Below are positions 53,726 through 63,000 of a stretch of DNA of 64,000 nucleotides, piece after piece; positions within the stretch are counted from its first letter, which is position 1, and the number at the start of each line of letters is the position of its first letter. The translations under genes and the position numbers were made by a program. Origin of the DNA: Oceanicaulis sp. BBD 1991-10 (GTDB lineage: Bacteria; Pseudomonadota; Alphaproteobacteria; Caulobacterales; Maricaulaceae); assembly GCA_001657295.1 (NCBI GenBank), contig LYSW01000003.1:28979-92978 (forward strand). The letters run 5' to 3'. Below the pieces are notes generated by a model. The model had not been told where the DNA came from. It saw only the letters and a list, made by a program, of their open reading frames with translations, and did no database searches.

Positions 53726-56548
53726 TCAGCGCCCCAAGCTCATGGGCGCGTGAGCGAGGCCCGAGGTTTCGCGCCCGCGCGATGCGGCGGCCTCTGCTTC
53801 GCCGAGCACGGCCATCAAAGCGGCTTCGACATCCGCCAAGCGGTCGGGATCGCTGGGTTTGGCCCCCAGCTCGGTGACGTAAAACGTGTCCACGGCCCGC
53901 TCCCCATAACCGTCGATCCGCGCGGCGATCAGCGAAAGCTCCTTGTCGGCGAGGGTTTGGGCGAGATCATGGAGCAATCCGGGCCGATCGCGGCCGGAGG
54001 CTTCGATCACCAGCGCCTGGTCGGCCGCTTCCGCGTCGAATTTCACGTCCGGATCGATGGCGAAGGCCGCTTCGCGGCGGCGAATGCGCGGAACGCCAAA
54101 GCCCGCCGGGCTCACTTGGCCGGCCGCCGCCGCCTCCACCGCCGCCTTGAGCCGGTCTCTCGCCAGCGGGTCGCACCAGCCAAAGGACCGGCCGCCGGGC
54201 TCCTGCACGAAAAAGACGTCGAACGCGCGGCCGTCGGCGGTGGTGGTCACTTGCGCGCCGACCACATTGGCGCCTTCCGAGGCGATCGCGCCGGCGATGT
54301 CGGCGAACAGCCCATGGCGGTCCGGCGCGAGCACCATGACTTCGGTCGCCGAGCGGCGGCGGTCGACGCGCACGCCGACGGCGACCGGTTTGCCGGCGCG
54401 CGCCGCGGACCGGGCGAGCGCGGCATGGCGCAGACGGTCGCTTTCGGAAAAGGCGAGCCAATACGCCGCGTCCAGACTGTCCGCCCACTGGTCGGACAGG
54501 TCCGCATCAATCCGGGCGGTGACCGCAAGAAAGCGGGTTCTGGCGGCGTCGGCGCGCTCGACCAGGCGGGCGCGGGCGCCCATCTCGTCCTTGGGGCCGG
54601 TCTCCTCCAGCGCGGACGCCGTGGCGACGTAAAGATCCCGCAATAGCTGGGCTTTCCATCCATTCCAAACGCCAGGGCCCACCGCCCGGATGTCCACGAC
54701 TGTAAGGAAGGACAATAGGCGCAAGCGCTCCAGCGAGCCGACCATCTCCGCGAAATCCAGCACGGTGCGGGGATCGGCGATATCGCGGCGTTGAGCGGTG
54801 TCGCTCATCTCCAGATGATGCTCGATCAGCCAGGCGATCAGCTCGATCTCATCCTCGTCGAGTCCGAACCGCGCGCAGGCGGCCCGGGCGTTCTCAGCGC
54901 CCTCGATGCACTGGTCGCCCTTGCCCTTGCCGGTGTCGTGGAGCAATAGCGCCAAGTGCAGCGCCCGGCGATGCTGGATCTCCGGCGCGAAGCCGGTCAC
55001 CAGCGGGTGCTCGCCGGCATGCTTGCCCCGTTCGATCTCGCGCATCAGCCCAAGCGCGTTGAGCGTGTGCTCGTCCACCGTGAAGCGGTGATACATGTTG
55101 AACTGGGTGCGCGCGACGATGTCGCCGAATTCTGGAATATAGGCGCCCAGCAGGCCGGCCTCGGTCATCGCTCTCAGGGTCATCCGCGGATCGTCGGCGT
55201 CCAGCAGGACCGCAAAGAAGCTGCGCGCCGCGCGCGGATCGGTGCGGAAGGCGTCGTCGACGAGGCGCAGATGCCGTCCCACCGCAGCCACCGCGCCGGG
55301 ATGCAGATCGACATGGCGGGCCGCGGCGATCTCGAACAGGCGCAGCATGAGGACCGGATCGGCGTCGATCGCGGCCGGGTCGCAGAAATCGAGCCGGCCG
55401 GCATTCATCTTGAAACCGGTGTCCGACAAATCTTGCTCATCCACCTTGCCGGCGGCGGGCAGGAAGCGGCCTTCCGCGATCGGCGCGTCCTTGAGCTCGT
55501 CCGCTTCGAGCTTGGCGCAGATCAGGCGGGTGAGCGCGCCGACATCAATGGACCGTAAAAAATAGGCGCGCATGAAGGCTTCGACGCCCAGCTGTTGGTC
55601 ATCGTCCTCGAAGCCCATCCGCCGTGCGATTTCCGGCTGGACGTCGAAGGTCAGCCGGTCATCCTTGGTCCCGGACAGGGCGTGCAGGTGAAAGCGCACG
55701 GTCCAGTAAAAATCTGCGGCCGCCAGATAGCGGTCGACATCCTCGACCTGGAAAAGCTCCGAGCCGACCCAGCGCTCCATGGCGTCGGCGCCGTAGAGGA
55801 TCAGCGCCAGCCAGCGCAGAGTCTGAAGATCGCGAAGCCCGCCCTTGCCGTCCTTCAAATGCGGCTCGACCTGGTAGCGGCTGTCGCCCTGCTCTTCGAC
55901 GCGCGCGTCCCGCTCGGCGAGCTTGGCGCTGGTGAAGGCGCGGGCGTGAACGCCGAGCGCGCTTTTCTCAAACCGCGCCAGCAGGCGGCGGACCAGCGTC
56001 TCGTCGCCCGACACCGGGCGCAGGTCCAGCAGAGCCGTCCGTTCGGCGATGTCCGCGCGCGCCAGCACCATGGCCTCATCCAGGCTCCGCACGGCGCCGC
56101 CGCCCACGGTGACACCCGAATCCCAAAGCGCATAAAGGATGCGCTCAATCAGAACCGCCGCGTAATCCGGCGCTGGATCCTCCACCAGGAAGACCAGATC
56201 GACATCGGAGTGCGGCGCCAGTTCGCCGGCCCCGAAGCCGCCCAGCGCGCAAAGCACCACGCCGGGCGCCTGGGCGCCCTCCGGGTGCAAATCGCCCGCG
56301 ATGGAATCATACAGCGCGCGCATCGCGGCGGTCATCGCCGAGGACAGGGCCCGCGCCGCCTCCAATCCGCCGCCCGCCCCGCTGAGCCGGCTTTCAGCAT
56401 GGCTGCGGGCGCGCGCGAGATAGCTTTTCAGCTTGGTCAGCGCCGCCTGGCGCGCAGCCGGCCTGTCCCAGCCTTCCCGCGTGGCGGCGGCCAGCTCGGC
56501 GCGCAGGCGCAGGCCGTCAAGCGAGGCGGGAAGAGCGTTGGGTCGCAT
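53726..56548 (-). CDS. glnD: Bifunctional [protein-PII] uridylyltransferase/uridylyl-removing enzyme
   Basis: A 940-residue GlnD. Nucleotidyltransferase domain: ALGGFGAGELAPHSDVDLVFLVE with the metal-binding DVD; the usual Arg in GxGRGEL is Ala here. HD domain for de-uridylylation: RRALHLALLLHDTGKGKGDQ with later EHHLEMSDTAQRRD. Two C-terminal ACT domains: EVMVLAPDRHGLFADIAGAIASEGANVVGAQVTTTADGRAFDVFFVQE and LVIEASGRDRPGLLHDLAQTLADKELSLIAARIDGYGERAVDTFYVTE. It modifies PII proteins in response to glutamine. Confidence 0.94.
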   Translation of the reverse strand: MRPNALPASLDGLRLRAELAAATREGWDRPAARQAALTKLKSYLARARSHAESRLSGAGGGLEAARALSSAMTAAMRALYDSIAGDLHPEGAQAPGVVLCALGGFGAGELAPHSDVDLVFLVEDPAPDYAAVLIERILYALWDSGVTVGGGAVRSLDEAMVLARADIAERTALLDLRPVSGDETLVRRLLARFEKSALGVHARAFTSAKLAERDARVEEQGDSRYQVEPHLKDGKGGLRDLQTLRWLALILYGADAMERWVGSELFQVEDVDRYLAAADFYWTVRFHLHALSGTKDDRLTFDVQPEIARRMGFEDDDQQLGVEAFMRAYFLRSIDVGALTRLICAKLEADELKDAPIAEGRFLPAAGKVDEQDLSDTGFKMNAGRLDFCDPAAIDADPVLMLRLFEIAAARHVDLHPGAVAAVGRHLRLVDDAFRTDPRAARSFFAVLLDADDPRMTLRAMTEAGLLGAYIPEFGDIVARTQFNMYHRFTVDEHTLNALGLMREIERGKHAGEHPLVTGFAPEIQHRRALHLALLLHDTGKGKGDQCIEGAENARAACARFGLDEDEIELIAWLIEHHLEMSDTAQRRDIADPRTVLDFAEMVGSLERLRLLSFLTVVDIRAVGPGVWNGWKAQLLRDLYVATASALEETGPKDEMGARARLVERADAARTRFLAVTARIDADLSDQWADSLDAAYWLAFSESDRLRHAALARSAARAGKPVAVGVRVDRRRSATEVMVLAPDRHGLFADIAGAIASEGANVVGAQVTTTADGRAFDVFFVQEPGGRSFGWCDPLARDRLKAAVEAAAAGQVSPAGFGVPRIRRREAAFAIDPDVKFDAEAADQALVIEASGRDRPGLLHDLAQTLADKELSLIAARIDGYGERAVDTFYVTELGAKPSDPDRLADVEAALMAVLGEAEAAASRGRETSGLAHAPMSLGR

Positions 56549-56616
56549 CGGCTGTGAACTTAAGCCATTCGCCGCCCCCTGGGCAGGGGGCTATCGCGGC
56601 CTGCCGGCGGAAAGAC

Positions 56617-56647
56617 GAAGCCCCGGGCCTTATGGCTCCGGGGCTTC
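56617..56647 (-). terminator. Hairpin downstream of S9A peptidase gene
   Basis: GAAGCCCCGG pairs exactly with CCGGGGCTTC around an 11-nt loop. On the minus strand it lies about 24 bp after the peptidase stop and is followed by GTCTTTCC, a weak T tract. It is also 69 bp upstream of glnD, so it separates the two genes. Confidence 0.6.
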
Positions 56648-56670
56648 AATTCGCGGTGTGACGGCGACGC

Positions 56671-58893
56671 TTACTCGTCCATCAATTCCTGCATCAGGAA
56701 GGTGAATTCCAAAGACAGACGCTTGGCGGTCTCCTCCAGATTGGCCGCCGCGGAGTGGCCGCCTTCCATATTCTCGTAGTAGAGCACCTCTTCGCCCAGC
56801 TCGTTGAGGAGATAGGCCATCTTCCGCGCATGCCCGGGATGGACCCGGTCATCCTTGGTCGAGGTCAGAAGGAAGAGCGGCGGATAGTCGGCCCCGGTCT
56901 CCACGTTATGGAGCGGCGAAATGGAGCGCAGGAAAGCGCGCTCGTCCGCATTGTCGTCCGGGAAGCCGTACTCGTCCTGCCAGCTCGCGCCCGCCAGCAG
57001 AAGGTGGAAGCGCATCATGTCCAGAAGCGGGACCTGACTGATCACCGCGCCGAACAGATCGGGGCGCTGGGTATACATCACGCCGGTCAGGAGACCGCCG
57101 TTCGAGCCGCCTTCAACGCCCAGCTGGCCCGGCGTGGTCACGCCGTCCGCGATCAGGGCTTCGGCCACCGCGATCAGATCGTCATAGATGCGCTGGCGGT
57201 CGGTGCGCAGGCCCGCCTGGTGCCAGGCCGGGCCGAACTCGCCGCCGCCCCGGATATTGGCGAGCACATAGGTTCCGCCCTGCTCCAGCCACATGCGGCC
57301 CAGCGTGCCGGAATAGTTGGGGTTCAAGGAGACCTGAAAACCGCCGTAGGCGTAAAGCAACGTCGGGCCGGCCTCGCTGGCGCCTTCGGCGCGCACGATG
57401 AAGTAAGGCACCTGGGTGCCGTCCGCGCTCGTGGCCTGGCGCTGCTCGACCACCATGCCTTCGGTGTTGAACCAGGAGGGCGAGGATTTCGCCGCTTGAA
57501 GGCTCAGCTCCGGCGTGACGCGGTATAGCGTCTCCGGCGTCAAAAAGCCTTCCACGTTCACATAGGCCAGATCACCCTGGTCGTCGGCGGTGACGATGGA
57601 GATGGAGGCGTTTTCCGGCGCCTCGATCGGCTGGCTGGTCCAGCCATCCTCGCCGAACTGGAAGGCGTGCAGCGTGCCCACGACATTGTCGTTGATCACC
57701 ACCAGCAGATTGTCCGCCGTCGGCGCCACCGAGCCGACCGACTGGCGCTCATTCGGCGTGAAGACCTCGGAGATCGCCGGCAATTCACCCGTCGCGGCGA
57801 ATTCGCTCATGGAATAGGACAGGACGGCGCCGGCCGGATAGGTCGTGCCGCCTTCGACAGGGGTCCAGTCCTGGTCCACCGCGAAAACGAGCTGGTCGCC
57901 GAACAAGCCGTAGGGCGAGACGCGGCGCGGCAGCGGAAAGGCGACCGGCTCGCCGGGCGCGCCTTCGGGCAGATGCCAATAGACCTGCTCGAAGAAGCTC
58001 TCGGACTGGACGGCGGCCATGTAGGCCGTGCCGTCAGCGGTTTCAAAGCGGACCGGCCAGACGCCGACATCATCCACGGCGCCGGTCAGGACCGGCGTCG
58101 CATCCTCGATCGGCGTGCCGCGTTCCCAGCGCTTGACGACGAAGGGATAGCCGGACGTGGTGGCTTCCGCTTCATCCAGCGCCGTGCCGATCAAAAGGGT
58201 GTTCTCATCAATCCAGGCGGTGGCGCCTTTGGTCTCTTCGATCCGGAAGCCGCCCTCGACGAAGCTGCGGGTCTCCATGTCCCACTCGCGGCGCACCGCA
58301 GCGTCGGAGCCGCCGTCGGACAGGGTGATGATGCAGTGGCGATAGTCCGGCGCCAGGCAGGACGCGCCGCGCCAGACCCAGTTGGCGTCTTCGGCCTCCG
58401 CCAGCGCATCGACGTCAAGGACCACGTCCCATTCCGGATTGTCGGCGGCGTAGCTGTCCACCGACGTCTTGCGCCAGAGGCCGTGAGTGTTTGTCGCATC
58501 GCGCCAGAAATTCCACAATTCGCCGCCGCGCACGCTCACATACGGGATGCGGTCCGCGCTCTGAAGCACTTCGAGAGCCGAATCATAAAGACCCTGATAG
58601 CGGGCGTCGGCCTGAAGCCGGGCCAGGGTCGGTTCATTCATGGCGGTCGCGAAGGCCAGAGCGTCTTCGCCCTCGACCTCTTCAAGCCATTCCAGGCTTT
58701 CGGTCTCGGCCTGGATCGCCGCGTTCAGCTCGGCCCCGGGGGCGGCTTCAGCCGCGCCAGGCGCTTCAGTGTCGGCGGCGGCGCCGGCGTCGGTCATCGC
58801 TTCGGTGTCTCCTTCGCTCTCGCCGGCGGGCGAGCAGGCGGCGATCGCCAGCGCGGCGATCGCGGCGGTGCAGGCAAGGCCATAACGGCGCAT
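56671..58893 (-). CDS. Prolyl oligopeptidase (S9A) lipoprotein
   Basis: A 740-residue protein with lipoprotein-type signal CTAAIAALAIAACSPAGE (lipobox IAAC). Glu/Ala-rich linker, N-terminal beta-propeller (about 90-450) and alpha/beta-hydrolase domain with GVEGGSNGGLLTG (Ser near 597), Asp in LTSTKDDRVHPGHARKM (near 681) and His in MEGGHSAAAN (near 712). DYRHCIITLSDGGSDAAVRREWD and GGFQVSLNPNYSG are typical of prolyl endopeptidases. It would cleave proline-containing peptides outside the inner membrane. Diverges from dapF. Confidence 0.9.
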   Translation of the reverse strand: MRRYGLACTAAIAALAIAACSPAGESEGDTEAMTDAGAAADTEAPGAAEAAPGAELNAAIQAETESLEWLEEVEGEDALAFATAMNEPTLARLQADARYQGLYDSALEVLQSADRIPYVSVRGGELWNFWRDATNTHGLWRKTSVDSYAADNPEWDVVLDVDALAEAEDANWVWRGASCLAPDYRHCIITLSDGGSDAAVRREWDMETRSFVEGGFRIEETKGATAWIDENTLLIGTALDEAEATTSGYPFVVKRWERGTPIEDATPVLTGAVDDVGVWPVRFETADGTAYMAAVQSESFFEQVYWHLPEGAPGEPVAFPLPRRVSPYGLFGDQLVFAVDQDWTPVEGGTTYPAGAVLSYSMSEFAATGELPAISEVFTPNERQSVGSVAPTADNLLVVINDNVVGTLHAFQFGEDGWTSQPIEAPENASISIVTADDQGDLAYVNVEGFLTPETLYRVTPELSLQAAKSSPSWFNTEGMVVEQRQATSADGTQVPYFIVRAEGASEAGPTLLYAYGGFQVSLNPNYSGTLGRMWLEQGGTYVLANIRGGGEFGPAWHQAGLRTDRQRIYDDLIAVAEALIADGVTTPGQLGVEGGSNGGLLTGVMYTQRPDLFGAVISQVPLLDMMRFHLLLAGASWQDEYGFPDDNADERAFLRSISPLHNVETGADYPPLFLLTSTKDDRVHPGHARKMAYLLNELGEEVLYYENMEGGHSAAANLEETAKRLSLEFTFLMQELMDE

Positions 58894-59018
58894 GGGCAGT
58901 CTCCCCGAATGGTGATTTGGCGCGCATAAAAGCCCGAGCGCTCCGGTGCGTCAAAGAAGATCACATTACGAGCGTGTAAGCTTTGCGCGCCGGCCTTCGC
59001 GCACTTACATAGCGCTTC

Positions 59019-59840
59019 ATGAAAGCCTATCGCATGAACGGGGCGGGCAACGCCTTCATTCTGATCGACGCGCGCGATCGGAAACGCCCGCTCGACTTGC
59101 CTCCGGCATGGATTGAAGGGCTCGCCGCCGACCTCCCTTTCGACCAGCTTCTGGCGCTGGAGCCGGACGCGTCGTCGGACGCGCGGCTGCGGGTCTGGAA
59201 TAGAGACGGCGGCGAGGTCGGCGCGTGCGGCAACGGCACACGGGCGGCGTCCTGGCTGATGTTTGAGGACCGTCCCGGCGAGGCGCTGACGCTGAACAGC
59301 CTAGGCGGGCCGATGGCGGCGCGGCGCCGGGCGGACGGCTCAACCGAGGTGGATCTGGGACCCGCGCGGCTGGATTGGCGCGAGATTCCGCTCGCCCGGG
59401 AGATGGATACGGTTCGACTGGATTTCGCCGTCGACCTGCCGGATGGCGGCCGCCTGGAGGGTCCCGGCGCGGTGTCGATGGGTAATCCGCACGCGGTGTT
59501 CTTCGTCGATGCGGTCGAAGCCCTGCCGCTCGAAGAAATCGGTCCGCGCGTGGAACATGATCCGCTGTTTCCCGAACGGGTGAACGCCGGTTTCGCGCAA
59601 ATTCTGGATCGCTCGAGCCTTCGCCTGCGCGTCTTCGAGCGCGGCGCGGGCCTGACCCTGGCCTGCGGCACCGGCGCGGCGGCCGCCCTGGTCGCGGCGC
59701 ATCGGCGGGGCCTTGCGGATCGGGAGGCCGTCGTCATCGCCGATGGCGGCCGGCTGCCCGTGCGCTGGGATCAGGCCGGCCATGTTCACCTGTCCGGCCC
59801 GGTGGAGCTGGAGGGCGAGGTCGCGCTTCCGGGCTTCTAG
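59019..59840 (+). CDS. dapF: Diaminopimelate epimerase
   Basis: A 273-residue DapF. The two catalytic cysteines are Cys70 (GACGNGTRAASW) and Cys216 (LACGTGAAAALVA), and AVSMGNPHAVFFVDAVE is the conserved middle motif. The N-terminal motif reads MNGAGNAFILID; the usual Asp after GN is Ala. It converts LL- to meso-diaminopimelate for lysine and peptidoglycan. The gene is 257 bp upstream of the macroglobulin gene. Confidence 0.95.
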   Translation: MKAYRMNGAGNAFILIDARDRKRPLDLPPAWIEGLAADLPFDQLLALEPDASSDARLRVWNRDGGEVGACGNGTRAASWLMFEDRPGEALTLNSLGGPMAARRRADGSTEVDLGPARLDWREIPLAREMDTVRLDFAVDLPDGGRLEGPGAVSMGNPHAVFFVDAVEALPLEEIGPRVEHDPLFPERVNAGFAQILDRSSLRLRVFERGAGLTLACGTGAAAALVAAHRRGLADREAVVIADGGRLPVRWDQAGHVHLSGPVELEGEVALPGF

Positions 59841-60097
59841 CAGTCTCGCCGGGCGTCCGCGGGCCCGGCCGGGGCACGAACGGCTTTGCGCCCACGCCAA
59901 ATCCCGCTCGGCCTGGCGCCCGGCGGCGATGACGGATGGCGCGGGCGGCTCGTCCAACCGAATGCAATTGCAAAGGTTACAAAGCCGGGCGGACCGCCCG
60001 CCCCCACGCCTGCGCCCAATCAGCGCCTTCCCTTCGCCGAATTCCATGCCATTCTTGGGGACTTGGGGACGTCAACGGCAGGCTAGGAGCGGCATCG

Positions 60098-63000
60098 ATG
60101 CGCATTTTCGCAGGTTTGGCGGGGGCGGCGATGGCCGCGCTCATGCTTTGCGCGTGCGGGCAGGAAGGGCCGGATGGTCCGCCGCCGCAAGGTCCGGCCC
60201 TGGAGGCGCGGCCCGCCGACGCGCCGCGCGCCGAAGCGGAGATCGGCGCGGCGTTCGAATATCTGCGATTCAGCGTCGACGCCGAGGCCGCGACCCCGGA
60301 GCTTTGCCTGACCTTTTCCGGCCCGCTGAATCCGGCGGTGGATTACAGCCCCTATGTCGCGATCGAGGAGGTCGTCTCCGTCTCGGTCAGCGGCGCGCGC
60401 CTGTGCCTGGGCGGTCTGAGCTATGGCCAGACGCGCACGGTCACCTTGCGCGAGGGCTTGCCCGCCGCGGACGGGCGGACGCTGGCGCGCGATGTCGAGG
60501 CCGTCATTGGGTTTGAGGACCGCCCGCCACGGGTGGGATTCTCAGGCAATGGCGTGATCCTGCCGCGCATTGATGCGGACGGGCTGGCGATCGAAACCGT
60601 CAATGTCGACGAGATCGAAATCACTGTCACACGGGTCAATGACCGGGCCTTGGTGTTCCGCCGGATTGGCGAAGGATTCAGCGCCGGTCGCGGCGAATGG
60701 TATTGGCGCGACCGGGACGAGCGCCCCGGCGAGCTGGGCGTCACCGTGTTTGAAGGCCGGGTCGGCGCCCAGGGCGAGGTGAACGCCCGCAATGTCACCG
60801 TGCTGCCCATCGCCGACATGCTCGGAACCCTGGCGCCGGGGGCGTATTATGTCGCGCTCGCCGATGCGGCCGCGCGGGACCGCAATGACCGGCAGGACCC
60901 GGCGCGGGCGGCGCGCTGGTTGATCGTCACCGACCTGGCCTTCACCGCCTATCGCGGCGAAACCGGGCTGGATGTCGTGGCGCGCTCGCTCGACACTGCG
61001 CGGCCGGCCGCCGATGTGGAGGTGCAGCTTGTCTCACGCGCCAACGAGGTGCTGGCGACCCGCCGGACCGCCCGTGACGGACGGGTGCGGTTTGAGGCGC
61101 CGCTTCTGGCCGGAACCGAAGGCGATGCGCCGCGCCTGCTCACCGGATACGGACCGCAGGGCGATTTCGCCGTGCTGGATCTGGCGCGCGCGCCTGTCGA
61201 TCTGAGCGACGAGCCGATCACGGGCCGGCGCCCTCCCGGCGTGGCGGAAGCCTATGTCTATCTCGATCGCGGCATCTACCGGCCGGCGGAGACGGTGCAG
61301 GCGAGCGCGCTGATCCGCGGCCCGTCCGGCGACGCCGTCGACGATCGCGCGGGCGCGCTGGTGCTCTATCAGCCCAACGGGCTGGAGCAGGCGCGCGTCC
61401 GGTTTGACAGCGCCCAGGACGCCGGCGGCGTTGTGGCGGCCTTCGATTTGCCGCAGGCCGCCGCCCGCGGCGCCTGGCGGCTGACGGCCGAATTGGATGG
61501 GCTGGGCGCGGTCGGTTCGGCGCGCTTCCAGGTGGAGGATTTCGTGCCTCAACGGGTGGCGCTCGAACTCGATGCGGACACCGAAACGCCCATCGGCCTT
61601 GGCGAGACCCGCTTCATCAACGCCGATGTCCGTTTTCTTTACGGCGCGCCCGGCGCCGGGCTGCCGCTGGAGGGCGAGGCGCGCGTGCAGCGCGATCCCA
61701 ATCCTTTCCCGGATTGGCGCGGCTATCGCTTCGGCCGCCATGACGAGCAATTTGCGGAATCCATCATCGATCTTCCGCCGGTCTCCGCCGACGGCGCGGG
61801 CCAGGCGCAGATACCGGTCTCGCTGGGCCGCAGCGGCGTGCAGTCCAGCCTTCCGCTGCGCGTGCGCGCCGTGGTGCGCGTGCAGGAGCCGGGCGGCCGG
61901 GCCGTGGCGGACGATGTGCGCATCCCCTATCGCCCGCGCCCGGTCTATGCCGGCCTGCGCGCGGCCTTTGAAAGCCGTATCCGGCGCAATCAGGAGGCCG
62001 TGTTCGAGGTCATCGGCGTCAACGCCGCCGGCGACGCGCGCGACGCCGTTTTCGACTGGCGCCTGGTGCGCCGCGACTTTGAGTATGACTGGTACCGCAC
62101 CGATGGCGGCGATTGGCGCTGGCGGCGCTCCGAACGCATCGTTCCGATCACGGAAGGCGTTGCGCGCTCTGAAAACGGCCAACCTGGTCAGATCGCGACC
62201 CCACCGCTGGATTGGGGCGGCTACCGCCTGATCGTCTCTGTCAATGGAGACGATGTCGCCTCGCAGGGATTCTGGGTCGGCTGGGGCGGCCGGACGCAGT
62301 CCGGTGAGCCCGCGCCCGACCAGGTCGATGTCGCCGGCCCCGAACGGCCGCTGGCCGTCGGCGAGCGCGCGCTGGTGTTGATCCAGGCGCCTTATGCCGG
62401 CCTTGCGGATGTGGTGGTCGCCACTGACCGGGTGCTCAGCCTGCAACAGATCGAGCTGGAGGCGGGCGGGCAGGAGATCGAAATTCCGGTTACGGATGAT
62501 TGGGGCCAGGGCGCCTATGTGATGGTGACCGTCCACACCCCGCGCGACCCTGTCGATCAACCCTTGCCGCGCCGCGCGGTGGGCGTGACCTATATCGCCG
62601 CCGATATCGGCGCGCGCGTCTTCGATGTGGCGCTGGAGGCGCCCGAGATCGTCGAGCCCAACCAGCTGATCGAAATCGGCGTCGTCGCGGAGGGCGGCCC
62701 CAATGAGCGGGTCTATCTGACCCTCGCCGCCGTGGATGAGGGCGTGCTCCTGCTCACCCGCCACGCCTCGCCTGATCCCGTGGACGCGCTATGGGGCAAG
62801 GAAGCGTTGGGGGTGGATTTGCTGGACGATTATGGCCGGGTCCTGGATCCCAATCAGGGCGCGGCGGCGGCGCTGCGCTCGGGCGGCGACCAGATCGGCG
62901 GCGCAGGTCTGTCGGTGGTCCCGACAAAAACCGTCGCCCTGTTCTCGGGTCTGGTGGAGCTGGGCCGTGACGGCCGGGGCTCCGTGCCGCTGGATTTGCC

